A stretch of 64,000 bases of DNA. It comes from Pararhodobacter sp. CCB-MM2. Lineage in GTDB: Bacteria; Pseudomonadota; Alphaproteobacteria; Rhodobacterales; Rhodobacteraceae. Made by a program: the position numbers and the translations under genes. The notes under the pieces are model-generated. The model was not told the DNA's origin and searched no databases. It worked only from the letters and a program-made list of their open reading frames with translations. The stretch spans positions 248,001 to 312,000 of the forward strand of contig NZ_LRRR01000001.1 in assembly GCF_001691415.1 (NCBI RefSeq). The letters are read 5' to 3'. Positions 55,201 through 64,000 of this stretch are shown here, piece after piece; the first letter of the stretch is position 1; every line of letters begins with the position of its first letter.

Positions 55201-56307
55201 GCTGTTGGCGGTGAATTCGCGGATCGAGCGGCCGCGCAGCTCGTCGATCGTCGCCTCTGCGTAGCGCTCAAACGCGGTGTTGACCCAGGTGATGCGGCGG
55301 TTCCGGTCCAGCACCACGGCCGGGTTGGCCATGTTATGCGTGACCTCGACCAGCATGGCGTTCTGCTCTTCGCGCGCCCGTTCGGCCGTCACGTCGCGGA
55401 TCCGGAAGATGTAGCCTTCCTTGCCGGCGATGCGGCGGCGGCGGACGATGGTGGTGTCGTACCAACGCTCATGGCCGCCGATGGTCAGCGGATAGCGTTG
55501 CACCTTGGCGGTGCCATGGCGCTTGGCCTCCGCCATCGCGGCACGTTGCAGGGCAGCGACCTCGGGCGGGAGAGTGTCTTCCAGTAGGCGCCCCAATTGC
55601 GCGGCGGGGGCCGCCGCGAGATTCTCGGGCGCCGCCGTGTGATAGTCGAGGCAGCGCCCCTCGCTATCCATTTCCAGCATCAGCTCGGGCATCGCGGCCA
55701 AGGTAGCGCGCAGACGCTCCAGCGCCTCAGCCTGTTGCAGACGGGCAGCGTCGCGCTCGCGCTCGGCACTGCGGCGGGCGAGGGCGGAGACCAAACCGTC
55801 GCTGAGTTGACGGATGGACCGAACCTCATCGCGACCGAACGGCTGCGCCGAGGTGATGCGCTGCACCGTCAGCAGACCGGCGAGCATGCCGTTCTGCACC
55901 AGTGGCACGGCCACCAGACTGCGCACGCCGGCCGTCCGCAGGAGGGCTTTGACCGGCGACTCGGCCAGCGCCTGCACATCGGCGATTTCCATGACATGCC
56001 CGGCATCGAGGCCGAAGGGATCTTCCAGAATGGCAGTGAGGATGTCGGATTTCAGACGGCGGTCGATCCCGTTCAGGCCCGCCACGACCCAATCCTGACC
56101 CGGTGTCCAAAGGGCCCCGTCGCGGGTGAACAGGCAGCAACGCTCGGCCTCGACGGCAAGGCCCATCTGCTCCAGCACGGCGCCAATCGTCTTGTCCAGC
56201 TGATCAGGCGTGGCACGCAGCAACATGCCGAGGCCTTCAATGACAGCCTCATCGCCGCGCCGCACATTGCGCGGCGGGACCGTCGTCTCCCGGTGACCGT
56301 CATCCAT
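52264..56307 (-). CDS. Six-PAS hybrid sensor histidine kinase with GAF and receiver
   Basis: A 1347-aa protein without evident transmembrane helices, so probably cytoplasmic. Order: GAF (about residues 20-180), six PAS domains (starting near 195, 320, 450, 565, 700 and 845), HisKA with the H-box MSHELRTPL (near 990), HATPase with [18 protein letters not shown] and GGTGLGLSI, and a C-terminal receiver with phospho-acceptor D in LLLDISMPG. The frame is open to 56535; I chose the ATG at 56307. Signal and output are unknown, and no response regulator gene is adjacent. Confidence 0.9.
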   Translation of the reverse strand: MDDGHRETTVPPRNVRRGDEAVIEGLGMLLRATPDQLDKTIGAVLEQMGLAVEAERCCLFTRDGALWTPGQDWVVAGLNGIDRRLKSDILTAILEDPFGLDAGHVMEIADVQALAESPVKALLRTAGVRSLVAVPLVQNGMLAGLLTVQRITSAQPFGRDEVRSIRQLSDGLVSALARRSAERERDAARLQQAEALERLRATLAAMPELMLEMDSEGRCLDYHTAAPENLAAAPAAQLGRLLEDTLPPEVAALQRAAMAEAKRHGTAKVQRYPLTIGGHERWYDTTIVRRRRIAGKEGYIFRIRDVTAERAREEQNAMLVEVTHNMANPAVVLDRNRRITWVNTAFERYAEATIDELRGRSIREFTANSIEPAAIARLEAALEKREARRFELVRWDKSGGRRWIDVNIQPMTRADGSAGGFLMLETDITALKKHETQLQLLAAEAEQAHDRLHAAIESLQDGFAYYDPDDRLVLCNERYRQFFPRSADVMVPGVRFEEFLRHALDNGEFADALGREDAWLAQRMEMHRRATGRMDLRLTDGRWLRIYERSTPDGGRVGMRVDVTALKEAQRKLADIITAARVGTWEFDLQANVTEINDFWWEMLGYQPIDYPELGPATWESHVHPDDNAAMRQMLRRIRDGAQVNVEQEMRFRHVDGHWVHVLCRGRLSQFDAEGRPLRISGVGLDVTDRRQAEERLSSILAATSIGTWRLDHATDRVEIDEQYAAMLGYTRAELEPWTIAKFEEMVHPDDVHRMHNQVSKLFDSDDSSIDHEFRIRHRDGHWVWVLSQARVQRWSAPGVAAEETGIHLDITDRKTREKALGEAKLQLEQALAAHRASEERYSDIAAASDEWFWEIVPGRRISHITAGFERTTGIPVSHVIGKTLTELGVTPESDRAAGDWPRLAQCLMGRDKLHNFLFRLVPRRTDTPIWLRISGAPFYDADGKYAGYRGVGSNVTELIGATEQAEAASQAKSRFLANMSHELRTPLTGVLGMAELLADSAVDDHQREMVATIRDSGEGLLAILNDILDLAKIEAGKMSLEQAPFLPSETLERMRAIFAPRLMSSGLEMTLEIGADCRMPRLGDANRLMQILHNLVGNAIKFTEEGGVTLTAHASAEDPDVLVVTVEDTGIGMTPEQMQKVFDEFEQAENSTARRFGGTGLGLSITRRLTSLMGGRITMESTAGEGTCVTLTLPAPRTDEQAEPEKRLPAAAIDLEGTRLLVADDNRTNRRILDTMLTALGTKVTLAEDGQHACDLYQPGAFDLLLLDISMPGLDGIEALRAIREVEAAAGTPPVPALAVTANAMQHQIEGYISAGFDGHVAKPFRKETLAQAIGHHRRRSDPSAA

Positions 56308-56369
56308 CTGCGATTTCCCGCACACCTTCAACCTTCCCCATCTTAGACATGAGTTGTGCAACCGACAGT

Positions 56370-56384
56370 TTAAAAAATCTTTAG
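56370..56384. promoter_or_regulatory. CtrA-like site TTAA-N7-TTAG
   Basis: In the AT-rich 210-nt divergent region before the hybrid kinase and the DUF1989 gene. It differs by one base from the CtrA consensus TTAA-N7-TTAA. A single near-match in an AT-rich patch is weak evidence. Confidence 0.3.
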
Positions 56385-56517
56385 GACAGATGCTTGCGGA
56401 GAAAATAAGCAGATCGACCGCATGTTTTGCGCCGCCCGGGTTAAGGCCACCCAGCACGACGCTTGATCGGCGGGGCAAGCCCGGCCAGAAAGGGGGGGTT
56501 TTGCTCAGGAGCGCCTT

Positions 56518-57366
56518 ATGCCCGACATCCCGCAACCGCCACAGGATGCTGATGCCCGCCGCGCCGTGGCGCCGGTGATTTGCTACCCGGTGGACACGCT
56601 TCCCGCCGTCGATCTGGGCCTTATGGCGCGGTCGCGCGCCTCGGCCACCTCCGTGTCACGCGTGATGGTGCCTCCCCGCGATGGGCGGGCGTTCCGGGTC
56701 CCGGCGGGCGGATTTTTCCGCATCACCTGTCCCGAGGGACCGCAGGTCGGCGATCTCAACCTCTTCTCCGCCGCCGATCCGACCGAACGCTTCTATTCCG
56801 GCAAGACCCGTGCCTTGCATGGCACGCATCTCGGGGTCGGGGACCGGATGTGGTCCAGCTTTCCCTATCTGCGCCCCATGGCGACCTTGGTCGAAGACAC
56901 GCTCGGTTGGTACGGGGTCGATGCCTTCGGCGGGCGGGTCCACGACGTGATCGGCACGCGCTGCGATCCCTACACGCATTGGGTGCTGTCGGACGGTGAC
57001 CAGTACCATCATTGCTGCCATTCGAACCTGACGCGCGCGCTGTCGGACGAGGGCGTCACCGGGGCGGAGGCGCTGGTGCATGATGTGCTCAACGTCTTCA
57101 TGTGCACCGGGTTCACGCAGGACACCGGGCAGTATTTCATGAAGGCGAGCCCGGTCCGAACCGGGGATTATCTGGAGTTCTTTGCCGAGATCGACCTGAT
57201 CGGGGTGCTTTCGGCCTGTCCGGGGGGCGATTGCGGGGCCGAGCATTCCTCGGACGTCGCGGCCTGTCATCCGCTGCAGGTGGATGTCTATGAGACCCCG
57301 GCGGAAGCCTTGGCGGGGTGGGCGCCGCCGGTCGTCAACGGATATGACCGGACGCACGGGCGGTGA
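56518..57366 (+). CDS. DUF1989 urea-carboxylase-associated family protein
   Basis: A 282-aa protein. The family is unmistakable: [44 protein letters not shown] and [16 protein letters not shown], with many conserved Cys and His. Relatives next to urea carboxylase genes form a carboxyguanidine deiminase. This one stands alone with no urea carboxylase or allophanate hydrolase gene in the window. AGGAG precedes the ATG. The substrate could be a guanidine-like or urea-like compound. Confidence 0.9.
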   Translation: MPDIPQPPQDADARRAVAPVICYPVDTLPAVDLGLMARSRASATSVSRVMVPPRDGRAFRVPAGGFFRITCPEGPQVGDLNLFSAADPTERFYSGKTRALHGTHLGVGDRMWSSFPYLRPMATLVEDTLGWYGVDAFGGRVHDVIGTRCDPYTHWVLSDGDQYHHCCHSNLTRALSDEGVTGAEALVHDVLNVFMCTGFTQDTGQYFMKASPVRTGDYLEFFAEIDLIGVLSACPGGDCGAEHSSDVAACHPLQVDVYETPAEALAGWAPPVVNGYDRTHGR

Positions 57367-57370
57367 AAAA

Positions 57371-57440
57371 GAAGGGGGGCTGTCTGCCCCCCTCGTCGCT
57401 ACGCTCCTCACCCCCCGAGGATATTTCTGGCACAAAGATG
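57371..57440 (+). repeat. Intergenic hairpin element, copy B
   Basis: It starts GAAGGGGGGC 4 nt after the DUF1989 stop and forms GGGGGGC/GCCCCCC with loop TGTCT. It then has a CGTCGCTACGCTC stretch and CCCCCCGAGGATATTTC, and ends CACAAAGATG. The order of parts matches copies A and C. The first hairpin can also serve as a terminator on the minus strand (T-rich tail) for the convergent SUMF1-like gene. Confidence 0.78.
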
Positions 57441-57462
57441 AGGGGCGCGGGGTGGCTACTGG

Positions 57463-58455
57463 TCAGCGCACATCGCGGAAGCAGCGGAAGCCGAGGTGGT
57501 AGTTCGAGTGGCTCGAGGTCGACATGACCCGGGTGCCATGCCAGAAGGGCGCACGCCAGCGGGCCCAGTGCTCATGGGCGCGGATCTGGTCCCAGATGAA
57601 CCACGAGCCTTTCATTTCCGTGACGCCGAGGGTCGTCGAGCCGCGCGAGGCCATCTGGCTCTCGTTCAGGGGCAGGTTCATGTGCTCGGCCGCATTGCCG
57701 TCGATGTCATAGACACCCAGCGGCGAATGGCATTGCGGGAAGGAGCCCGAGGGATAGGTGTTCGAACCGCAGCCCGACCAGGAGCCGCCATTGCAGCCCG
57801 GCGTCTTCGACGAACCGGTCGCGCAAACGCCCGAGCGCCATTGGCCGATCGAGAAGACATTGCGCTGGCTGGCATAGTGGTTGTTGTGCCAGGCGCGCAT
57901 GGCCTGCTGGCTGCCGAGCGAGAAATTGTAATCGGGCGGCAGCAGCTGTCCGGCGGCGGCGCCTTCCCATTCATGCGCATCGCCGATGCGGGCGCCCTCG
58001 GCGGCGCAGAGGCGGGCGGCTTGGTCGGCGCGGACCCAGGTGACGGGATAGGTCAGCGGCACGTTCGGGTATTCGAACATGAAGGCGCAGACGGTGGCGT
58101 CCTCGGGGCGTTCGGTCTCGGGGTTGTAGAGCGGCACCTCATAGGGATGACCGCAGATCCGCTCAAAGCGGGCGTTGCGGTAGGCGCGGCGCACAGAATC
58201 GACGCTGCCGCCCTGACGCTCAGCGGCCTGTTCCGGCGTCAGCGGGTGGCGGGTCACGGCCGGGTTGCCCTGACCGATCATCCCGTTCTCACCGAAGATC
58301 GCGCGGATGCGGCCCATCGCGGCGCCCGAAATGCCGCGCCATTGCTGCATCTGCTGGAACATGACCTCGTTATTCTGCGCCAGTGTCTGGGCGTGCAGCG
58401 AGAGCGGCGACAGGGCTAGCCCCGCCGCCAGAGCCAGTTTGGCCAGGGATTTCAT
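57463..58455 (-). CDS. Secreted SUMF1/FGE-fold protein lacking catalytic cysteines
   Basis: A 330-aa protein with a signal peptide (cleavage near LHAQ/TL). The C-terminal 240 residues follow the formylglycine-generating-enzyme fold (YPVTWVRADQAARLC, GDAHEWEGAA, YDIDGNAAEHM, and SNYHLGFRCFRDV at the end). The segment where true FGE has its two active-site cysteines (here KGSWFIWDQI to WHGTR) contains none, so formylglycine synthesis is unlikely. GGAGG precedes the ATG. It starts 10 nt after the stop of the upstream 581-codon gene and is probably co-transcribed with it. Confidence 0.82.
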   Translation of the reverse strand: MKSLAKLALAAGLALSPLSLHAQTLAQNNEVMFQQMQQWRGISGAAMGRIRAIFGENGMIGQGNPAVTRHPLTPEQAAERQGGSVDSVRRAYRNARFERICGHPYEVPLYNPETERPEDATVCAFMFEYPNVPLTYPVTWVRADQAARLCAAEGARIGDAHEWEGAAAGQLLPPDYNFSLGSQQAMRAWHNNHYASQRNVFSIGQWRSGVCATGSSKTPGCNGGSWSGCGSNTYPSGSFPQCHSPLGVYDIDGNAAEHMNLPLNESQMASRGSTTLGVTEMKGSWFIWDQIRAHEHWARWRAPFWHGTRVMSTSSHSNYHLGFRCFRDVR

Positions 58456-58465
58456 GAATGCCTCC

Positions 58466-60211
58466 TTAGCGGCGCAGCAGGTAGAAGAAATCGCGATTGT
58501 CGGAAAATTCGATGAAGCGGCCCATCGGCGAGCCATCGCGGTGACGGCTGTCCGATTCTGCCATGCGGCGATCCAGATGGACGATGTCGAACTCCTCGGA
58601 GCCGGCCTCACGCGGGTAGATCGCGGAATAGGTCAGGTCGAGCGAGTTCATGTCCAGAAGCATCGCATAGTCGCAATGATAGGCCTGGAAGGTGCGCGCC
58701 ATGCCCGAGGGGGTGACCGACATAAACACGGCGTAGATCAGGAACTGGCGGTCTTCGATCGTGCGCATGCAGACGCCCGAGCGCAGGGTCCGCAGTTGTG
58801 CCTCGGCCGAGCCCGACCAGTTGCCGCCCATCCAGCTGCGCACCTGACTGCCGGGGATGCCGACGCCGTCAGGGCCACGCTCGATGACCGGGGTGCCGTT
58901 CTGACGCGCGAAACGGATATGCGGCAGCAGGTAATCGAGCTGCTCGGTCCAGGTCTCCATATGCACCGAGCCGTCCTGCAAGACGATCATCGTGGCCAGG
59001 CCCGGTTGCAGACGCGACAGCACCACGCCGTTCACGACGAAACCGTAATGGTGTCCATGGTTGGTATAGGCGAAATCCGTCAGGCGCCATGCACCGTGAT
59101 CGCGCTTGAAGCCGCCGGCGAAGATCCCGGCGAGGCGATCCATGAAGATCGGGTTCAGCATGCCCGTCATGTTCAGGGGATCGACGCTGGCAAAGCCGTC
59201 CGGCCCCGGCAGGTTATAGTCGCGCCCGGCGCCCGAGGGGCGCGGGGACCAGTCGACCTCGGGGTGCGAGGTGCCGATCTCATAGCGCAGGTCGAAGCGG
59301 GACATGTCGAAGGCCCACATATGCACGTCCGAGCGGTTCTCGACCCCGTCGAGCCCGTTCGCGCCCGGCACCGCCATGACCTCCTGGCTGGCCATGCCCG
59401 GCTGCGCGACCGAGGCATAGATCCCCGGTGCGTTCTGCACGGCATACCACGAGCCCGCTTCCATCTGCGTCGATTCCGCGCCGACCAAGTCGACCCGCAG
59501 GTTCGAGCGCATCACCGGACGGGTGCGTAGATCGGCCTGACCCAGCAGCTCGACGGTGGAACCCGCCTCGGCCTCATCCATGGTCTGGGCCGAGGTCAGA
59601 TAGGCGTCCTCGTAGAGCGTGTCCTTGATGATGTTGATCAGGCTCTCGCCGAAGGGGACATAGCCGCGCAGAAATTCGGTGACGGCCTCGCGCGTGGTGC
59701 GGCTGCCCGAGCCTTGATTGCGCAGGAACAGACGCTGCTCGCAGATCGGCGAATAGGGAATGCCGGCGCTCTCGGCCTCGGACAGCTCGCCTTCCCACGG
59801 ATCGCAGGTGACGGTGCCGGCCTCGCTTTCGATGACGATATGGCGGCCGTCTTCACCCAAGGAGACGGTGAACAGCTCAGGCGCCGCGTTCTCCAGATGC
59901 CATTGGCGCAGGCTGCGCCCCTCGCCGGTTTCCAAGACAAACCACGAGTTCACATAGGGGTTGAGCGAGATCAGCCGCAGCGGCGTGCCATCTTCCCCGG
60001 TGCCGAGCAATTCGGCGCGGAAGGGCTGGAACTCGACAACGGTGCGGCGGTGATCCTCGCGGAAATCGGCGAATTGCGCGGCGCGGGTTGCGGCGGGCAT
60101 GTACCAAGGCGCCATCGTATCGGCCTGCACGGCGAGGCTGGAGACCCCGGTGCCGAGCGCCGCAATCGTCGAAACGGCGCCGAGGCGGGCCAGGTGACCG
60201 GTCTTCGTCAA
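58466..60211 (-). CDS. Large secreted protein of unknown function
   Basis: A 581-aa protein with a signal peptide (cleavage near VQAD/TM). The start is a TTG at 60211 with CAGGAG 7 nt upstream; I could not find a better ATG before the signal peptide. The mature protein is soluble and beta-rich. The region around FVVNGVVLSRLQPGLATMIV then VLQDGSVHMETW loosely recalls phosphodiester glycosidase (NAGPA) domains, but this is weak. The operon pairs it with a SUMF1-fold protein. No family assigned. Confidence 0.72.
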   Translation of the reverse strand: MTKTGHLARLGAVSTIAALGTGVSSLAVQADTMAPWYMPAATRAAQFADFREDHRRTVVEFQPFRAELLGTGEDGTPLRLISLNPYVNSWFVLETGEGRSLRQWHLENAAPELFTVSLGEDGRHIVIESEAGTVTCDPWEGELSEAESAGIPYSPICEQRLFLRNQGSGSRTTREAVTEFLRGYVPFGESLINIIKDTLYEDAYLTSAQTMDEAEAGSTVELLGQADLRTRPVMRSNLRVDLVGAESTQMEAGSWYAVQNAPGIYASVAQPGMASQEVMAVPGANGLDGVENRSDVHMWAFDMSRFDLRYEIGTSHPEVDWSPRPSGAGRDYNLPGPDGFASVDPLNMTGMLNPIFMDRLAGIFAGGFKRDHGAWRLTDFAYTNHGHHYGFVVNGVVLSRLQPGLATMIVLQDGSVHMETWTEQLDYLLPHIRFARQNGTPVIERGPDGVGIPGSQVRSWMGGNWSGSAEAQLRTLRSGVCMRTIEDRQFLIYAVFMSVTPSGMARTFQAYHCDYAMLLDMNSLDLTYSAIYPREAGSEEFDIVHLDRRMAESDSRHRDGSPMGRFIEFSDNRDFFYLLRR

Positions 60212-60416
60212 AGTCTAACTCCTGAAAAAATCCTGTGCCGCGCGCGCATTCGGGCGGTGATCCGCCGGAGCGTGCAACAATCGGCCGATTCAAGCAACAG
60301 GGCCCAAAGGACTGTGGCCCATCCTCAACACATGGTGATGCCGCCTTGCAGCACCTGCCTGCGGATTGACCCGGATACTGCTGGTAGCGGCAACATCGTA
60401 TGCAACGGCATACTGA

Positions 60417-60445
60417 TTGATTTTCGCTCCTGTGCTGGCTATGAG
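60417..60445 (+). promoter_or_regulatory. Candidate sigma-70 promoter of fumC
   Basis: TTGATT and TATGAG are separated by 17 nt, ending 25 nt before the fumC ATG. The 259-nt divergent region 60212-60470 otherwise shows no gene. Confidence 0.4.
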
Positions 60446-60470
60446 GGCGCAAATCCATGAGGAGTCCGTG

Positions 60471-61865
60471 ATGACCGCAACCCGCACCGAGACCGACAGC
60501 TTCGGCCCGCTGGAAGTCCCCGCCGACAAGTACTGGGGCGCGCAGACGCAGCGCTCGATCATGAACTTCCCGATCGGTTGGGAAAAGCAGCCGGTGCCGA
60601 TCGTGCGTGCGCTTGGCGTGGTCAAGAAGGCCGCCGCTGCCGTCAACGAAGGCTTCGGGGATCTGGACGCCACCCTGTCGAAGGCCATTCAGGCTGCGGC
60701 GCAGGAAGTGATCGACGGCAAGTTCGACGACAACTTCCCGCTGGTCGTCTGGCAGACCGGCTCGGGCACCCAGTCGAACATGAACGCCAACGAGGTGATC
60801 TCGAACCGCGCGATCGAGATGATGGGCGGCACGATGGGCTCGAAGAAGCCCGTTCACCCGAACGATCATTGCAACATGGGCCAGTCCTCGAACGACACCT
60901 TCCCGACCGCGATGCATGTCGCCATCGGCATGCAGGCGCGCGACGTGCTGCTGCCGGGCCTGCGCAAGCTGCACGCCGCGCTGGCCGCGAAATCGGAAGA
61001 GTTCAAGGACATCATCAAGATCGGCCGCACCCATACGCAGGATGCGACGCCGCTGACGCTGGGTCAGGAATTCGGCGGTTATGCCCATCAGGTTGCGCAA
61101 GGCATCAAGCGCGTCGAGGCCTGCCTGCCCGATATCTATGAGCTGGCGCAGGGCGGCACCGCCGTCGGCACCGGCCTGAACACCCGCAAGGGCTTTGCCG
61201 AGAAGGTCGCAGCCGAGATCGCCGAGATCACCAACCTGCCGTTCGTCACTGCGCCGAACAAGTTCGAGGCTCTGGCCGCGCATGACGCGATGGTCATGTT
61301 CTCGGGCGCGCTGAAGACCGTCGCCGCCTCGCTGTTCAAGATCGCCAACGACATGCGCCTGCTGGGCTCGGGCCCGCGCTCGGGTCTGGGCGAGCTGATC
61401 CTGCCGGAAAACGAGCCCGGCTCGTCGATCATGCCGGGCAAGGTTAACCCGACGCAGGCCGAGGCGCTGACCATGGTCTGCGCGCATGTCATGGGCAACG
61501 ACGCGGCGGTCGGTTTCGCCGGCTCGCAAGGTCATTTCGAGCTCAACGTCTACAACCCGATGATGTCCTACAACGTCCTGCAATCGATGCAGCTTCTGGG
61601 CGACTCGGCATCGGCCTTCACCGACAACATGGTGGTCGGCACGCAGGCCAACACCGCGCGCATCGACAAGCTGATGAAGGAATCGCTGATGCTGGTGACG
61701 GCGCTGGCGCCGACCATCGGCTACGACAACGCCACCAAGGTCGCCAAGACCGCGCACAAGAACGGCACCACGCTGAAGGAAGAGGCCATCGCCCTCGGCT
61801 TCGTCGATGCCGAGACCTTCGACCGCATCGTGCGCCCTGAGGACATGATCGGCCCGAAAGGCTGA
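60471..61865 (+). CDS. fumC: Class II fumarate hydratase
   Basis: A 464-aa tetrameric enzyme of the citric acid cycle that interconverts fumarate and malate without an iron-sulfur cluster. Signatures are [30 protein letters not shown] and the superfamily [15 protein letters not shown] loop. GAGGAG precedes the ATG. The frame is open back to 60417. Confidence 0.97.
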   Translation: MTATRTETDSFGPLEVPADKYWGAQTQRSIMNFPIGWEKQPVPIVRALGVVKKAAAAVNEGFGDLDATLSKAIQAAAQEVIDGKFDDNFPLVVWQTGSGTQSNMNANEVISNRAIEMMGGTMGSKKPVHPNDHCNMGQSSNDTFPTAMHVAIGMQARDVLLPGLRKLHAALAAKSEEFKDIIKIGRTHTQDATPLTLGQEFGGYAHQVAQGIKRVEACLPDIYELAQGGTAVGTGLNTRKGFAEKVAAEIAEITNLPFVTAPNKFEALAAHDAMVMFSGALKTVAASLFKIANDMRLLGSGPRSGLGELILPENEPGSSIMPGKVNPTQAEALTMVCAHVMGNDAAVGFAGSQGHFELNVYNPMMSYNVLQSMQLLGDSASAFTDNMVVGTQANTARIDKLMKESLMLVTALAPTIGYDNATKVAKTAHKNGTTLKEEAIALGFVDAETFDRIVRPEDMIGPKG

Positions 61866-61888
61866 CGATCCCGGTAGTCGTGAACAGG

Positions 61889-61914
61889 GGGCGGTCCAGA
61901 CGGGCCGCCCTTTG
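61889..61914 (+). terminator. Hairpin after fumC
   Basis: GGGCGG pairs with CCGCCC, extended by CC/GG with one bulge, and is followed by TTTG. It begins 24 nt after the stop. The T-run is short. Confidence 0.55.
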
Positions 61915-62009
61915 CCGTTACGGAACCGCCTTGCGTCATGGGGCGTTTGCCCGTGAACTGGGGTCATCGGACCCAAGGTGTCCATGGTTATGATCATCGG
62001 GAGGGGCGG

Positions 62010-62903
62010 ATGGAGTGGCGCGGCAAGAGGACCAGCAGCAATATCGAGGATCGCAGGCGCTCGGGCGGCGCGTTTCGCGGCGGTGGCATGCCAGGCATCC
62101 GCATCGGCCGCGGTGGCGGCTCGCCTCTGGGGGTCATCGGGACAATCGTCGTGCTTCTGGTCGGCGCCTATTTCGGGATCGACCTGACCGGGCTTACCGG
62201 CGGGGGCTCCAGCTATTCCAGTCAATATGACGCGCCGCAATCCTCGGGGCCCAATACCATCGATGACGATCAAGAGGCCTTCGTGGCCACGGTCCTTGGC
62301 CAGACCGAGACCGTCTGGACCGATATCTTCGCCCAACAAGGCCAACGCTACACCCCGACGACGCTGGTGCTGTACAGCGCCGGCACCAGCTCGGCCTGCG
62401 GCATGGCGCAATCGGCCTCCGGGCCGTTCTATTGCCCGCCCGATCGCCGCGTCTACCTCGACACCGACTTCTTCCACGTGATGCAGCAGCAGCTAGGCGC
62501 CGGCGGGGAATTCGCGAATGCCTATGTGATCGCCCACGAGGTTGCGCATCATGTGCAGAACCTGACCGGAACGCTGGGACAGGTGAATGCGCAACGCGAG
62601 CGGGTCTCCGAGCGCGAGTCGAACGCGCTCTCGGTCCGGATCGAGCTGCAGGCGGATTGCTATGCCGGCGTCTGGGCCAACCGCTCGAAGGATGAATTCT
62701 CGCTGACCGATGCCGATATCCGCGAGGCCCTGAACACGGCCGCCCGCATCGGCGATGATGCGCTGCAGCGCTCGGCCGGCGGGCGCGTGGTGCCGGACAG
62801 CTTCACGCATGGCACGTCGGAGCAGCGTCAGAACTGGTTCTTCACGGGATATCGTTCCGGTGACCCGGGACAATGTGATACCTTCTCCGCCAGGTCCCTA
62901 TGA
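62010..62903 (+). CDS. Neutral zinc metallopeptidase, YpfJ/KPN_02809 family
   Basis: A 297-aa protein with one N-terminal transmembrane helix (about residues 43-60) after a basic, glycine-rich start. The zinc site AHEVAHHVQNL (HExxH near residue 175) and ELQADCYAGVWA, which gives the third ligand, are present. The start MEWRGKRTSSNIEDRRR is typical, and GGGAGGGGC precedes it. It is thought to be anchored in the inner membrane. Its physiological substrate is unknown. Confidence 0.9.
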   Translation: MEWRGKRTSSNIEDRRRSGGAFRGGGMPGIRIGRGGGSPLGVIGTIVVLLVGAYFGIDLTGLTGGGSSYSSQYDAPQSSGPNTIDDDQEAFVATVLGQTETVWTDIFAQQGQRYTPTTLVLYSAGTSSACGMAQSASGPFYCPPDRRVYLDTDFFHVMQQQLGAGGEFANAYVIAHEVAHHVQNLTGTLGQVNAQRERVSERESNALSVRIELQADCYAGVWANRSKDEFSLTDADIREALNTAARIGDDALQRSAGGRVVPDSFTHGTSEQRQNWFFTGYRSGDPGQCDTFSARSL

Positions 62904-62916
62904 CAGGAGTCGGGCG

Positions 62917-63096
62917 ATGGGTGACGTCGTCAATCTCAGGCTGAAACGCAAACAGGCGGCGCGCGACGAGGCGCGCCGCAAGGGTGACGAGAATGCGGTG
63001 AAACACGGGCTGTCGAAGGCCGTACGATCGCTGGATCAGGCCCGGGCCGACAAGGCGGCGCGCGAGCTGGACGGGCATAAGCGCGAACCCGAATAG
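62917..63096 (+). CDS. DUF4169 small protein
   Basis: A 59-aa, very basic helical protein that starts MGDVVNLRLKRKQAARDEA and has HGLSKAVRSLDQARADKAAR followed by ELDGH, the DUF4169 pattern of alphaproteobacteria. AGGAG lies before the ATG. It is too short for many gene callers. Function unknown. It is 13 nt after the metallopeptidase gene and followed by element copy C. Confidence 0.82.
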   Translation: MGDVVNLRLKRKQAARDEARRKGDENAVKHGLSKAVRSLDQARADKAARELDGHKREPE

Positions 63097-63117
63097 CGGT
63101 TGCGTCGGCGGTGAGCG

Positions 63118-63162
63118 CCGGGGCTCTGCCCCGGACCCCGGGATATTTTCAGAATAAAGATG
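63118..63162 (+). repeat. Intergenic hairpin element, copy C
   Basis: A 7-bp hairpin CCGGGGC/GCCCCGG with loop TCT, then CCCCGGGATATTTTC and ATAAAGATG. It lies 21 nt after the DUF4169 stop in the same orientation. It lacks the middle CGCC/GGCT stretch of copies A and B. Confidence 0.7.
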
Positions 63163-63754
63163 CGCGCGATTGGCGCCACGCAGCCCAGGCCTCGGGCGTG
63201 TCGAGGTCTGTGGTGGCGCATTGGCCGGGCAGGGCGACGAGGCGCGGCTTCTGGGACTTGAGGATAGACTTAGCTCCCTCGTCACCCGTGAGAGCTGCGA
63301 ATTGCTTCAAAAGGTTCGCCGGGAAGATCACAGGATGGCCGGGCGTTCCGTCTTCGGCGGTTGCTCTTACCGGTGTCGTGCCATCGAAAGTTGCCGCCAC
63401 GGTTCGGAAATTGTCACTGGTCAGCTCCGGCATGTCGGCGGGTGTGACGAGGAGCGCGCAGCCGTCTGCCCATTGAGCGGCAGCGCGGAGAGAGGCGCTC
63501 ATGCCATCCGCAGCATCGGGGATTGTCAGTAGTGACAGTGGCAGGTCGTTGAGGGCCTCGGCGCGCGCGGGCCGATCCGGGGGCAGGGTGACCGCCACCG
63601 GACCGAGATCCGCTTGCAGAAGCGCGCGGGCTTGCCGTCGGATCATCGGCTCACCATCGACCCACTCGAGCATCTTGTCCCCGCCGCGCATCCGGCGGGA
63701 GCCACCGGCGGCGAGGAGGACCAGCTTCAGCGCGTGCGACACGATCCCGTCCAT
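63149..63754 (-). CDS. MobA-like NTP transferase (MocA type)
   Basis: A 201-aa nucleotidyltransferase. The NTP loop LAAGGSRRMRGGDKML is at residues of about 14-29, the metal aspartate region is TPADMPELT, and GHPVIFP follows. It resembles molybdenum cofactor cytidylyl- or guanylyltransferases that finish the cofactor for xanthine-dehydrogenase-type or DMSO-reductase-type enzymes. A GTG at 63742 is an alternative start. It overlaps the upstream gene by 28 nt with the longer start. Its 3' end overlaps element copy C by about 14 nt. Confidence 0.8.
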   Translation of the reverse strand: MDGIVSHALKLVLLAAGGSRRMRGGDKMLEWVDGEPMIRRQARALLQADLGPVAVTLPPDRPARAEALNDLPLSLLTIPDAADGMSASLRAAAQWADGCALLVTPADMPELTSDNFRTVAATFDGTTPVRATAEDGTPGHPVIFPANLLKQFAALTGDEGAKSILKSQKPRLVALPGQCATTDLDTPEAWAAWRQSRASLF

Positions 63755-64000
63755 TGCGAGGGCTGCGGCCGGTGGCCCAGCAAGATCAGGTTCGAAGAAT
63801 GCACGGCGACGCCCTCGGCCCCGATCGAGGTCAGCGTCCCACCCGGCATGTCGTAGATCATCAGCACGCCATCAGTGTTGAACTGGACCTGCATCGGCGG
63901 GCGGGATTCGTCGCCCTGATAATGCGCGGTCTCACCGTCCTCGGCCACCACCAGCGTGAAGGAGAGGATCGGGTCTTCCTGCGTGACACATTGCCCCTCT
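63727..64000 (-). CDS. Partial protein of unknown function, C-terminus only
   Basis: The frame is open from the right edge to 63727, giving 90 or so residues; the start lies outside the window. The visible part is beta-rich (MQVQFNTDGVLMIYDMPGG, then SIGAEGVAVHSSNLILLG) with one cysteine near the edge. No family recognised. It is upstream of and overlaps the MobA-like gene. Confidence 0.6.
   Translation of the reverse strand, partial: EGQCVTQEDPILSFTLVVAEDGETAHYQGDESRPPMQVQFNTDGVLMIYDMPGGTLTSIGAEGVAVHSSNLILLGHRPQPSQWTGSCRTR

Noticed and set aside
51532..55587. A 1351-codon open frame on the plus strand
   Set aside because: It is antisense to the hyuA-type gene and the hybrid kinase, whose domains are clear. 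The composition is that of a GC-rich shadow frame, with no family match.
61978..61994. A 16-nt string also found in the ureE His-repeat DNA (GTCCATGGTTATGATC)
   Set aside because: It lies upstream of the metallopeptidase start and has no other similarity to ureE. A chance match is the simpler view.

Overview
The window is about 66% G+C by eye and carries gene neighbourhoods typical of the Rhodobacteraceae (Alphaproteobacteria). Examples are accB-accC, a ScfR/RamB-type regulator near a sodium:solute-symporter histidine kinase, a urease operon holding small lineage-specific proteins, DUF1127, DUF4169, a TAXI-type TRAP transporter and a short-form prolyl-tRNA synthetase. The genus cannot be fixed from sequence reading alone. 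I saw no IS element, prophage, CRISPR array or rRNA gene.

Layout. 1-5.8 kb: the start of accC and all of accB (minus), then a plus-strand signalling block of XRE regulator, lone receiver, two-TM protein and symporter-histidine kinase. 6-16 kb: ABC exporter, SLC13 permease, proS, serine hydrolase, 2OG-Fe(II) oxygenase, an iodotyrosine-deiodinase-like nitroreductase and a DMT exporter. 16-22.8 kb: urease genes on the minus strand (ureD, ureA, 58-aa protein, ureB, 101-aa protein, ureC, then after an interruption ureE, yrhK-like, ureF, ureG). 23-34.6 kb: HAD phosphatase, TrmO-like protein, DHA2 MFS exporter, NsrR-like repressor, glycerate kinase, glutaredoxin-MauE fusion, TAXI TRAP transporter and a PepSY membrane protein.

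34.7-49.6 kb is the most interesting region. It is a catabolic block of four transcription units: ridA/FAD oxidoreductase; ornithine cyclodeaminase/class V aminotransferase; a six-gene minus unit of peptide-type ABC transporter, amidase and LysR regulator; and a solute-binding protein followed by a three-subunit HcnABC/opine-oxidase-like dehydrogenase. Every promoter region of the block carries a GTT-N3-AAC motif of the GTTATGAAC type, five copies in all. I infer one regulon for uptake and oxidation of an opine-like or N-substituted amino acid. The block lies against the 3' side of a tRNA-Ser gene.

50-64 kb: a lone HyuA-type hydantoinase/oxoprolinase, a 1347-aa six-PAS hybrid kinase, a DUF1989 protein, a secreted SUMF1-fold protein that lacks the catalytic cysteines paired with a 580-aa secreted protein, fumC, a YpfJ-type metallopeptidase, DUF4169, a MobA-like nucleotidyltransferase and a partial gene at the edge.

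A composite intergenic element (GC hairpin, then CCCCGGGATATTT, a short AT-rich stretch and AAAGATG) occurs three times. Each copy lies just downstream of a gene and in the same orientation as that gene.
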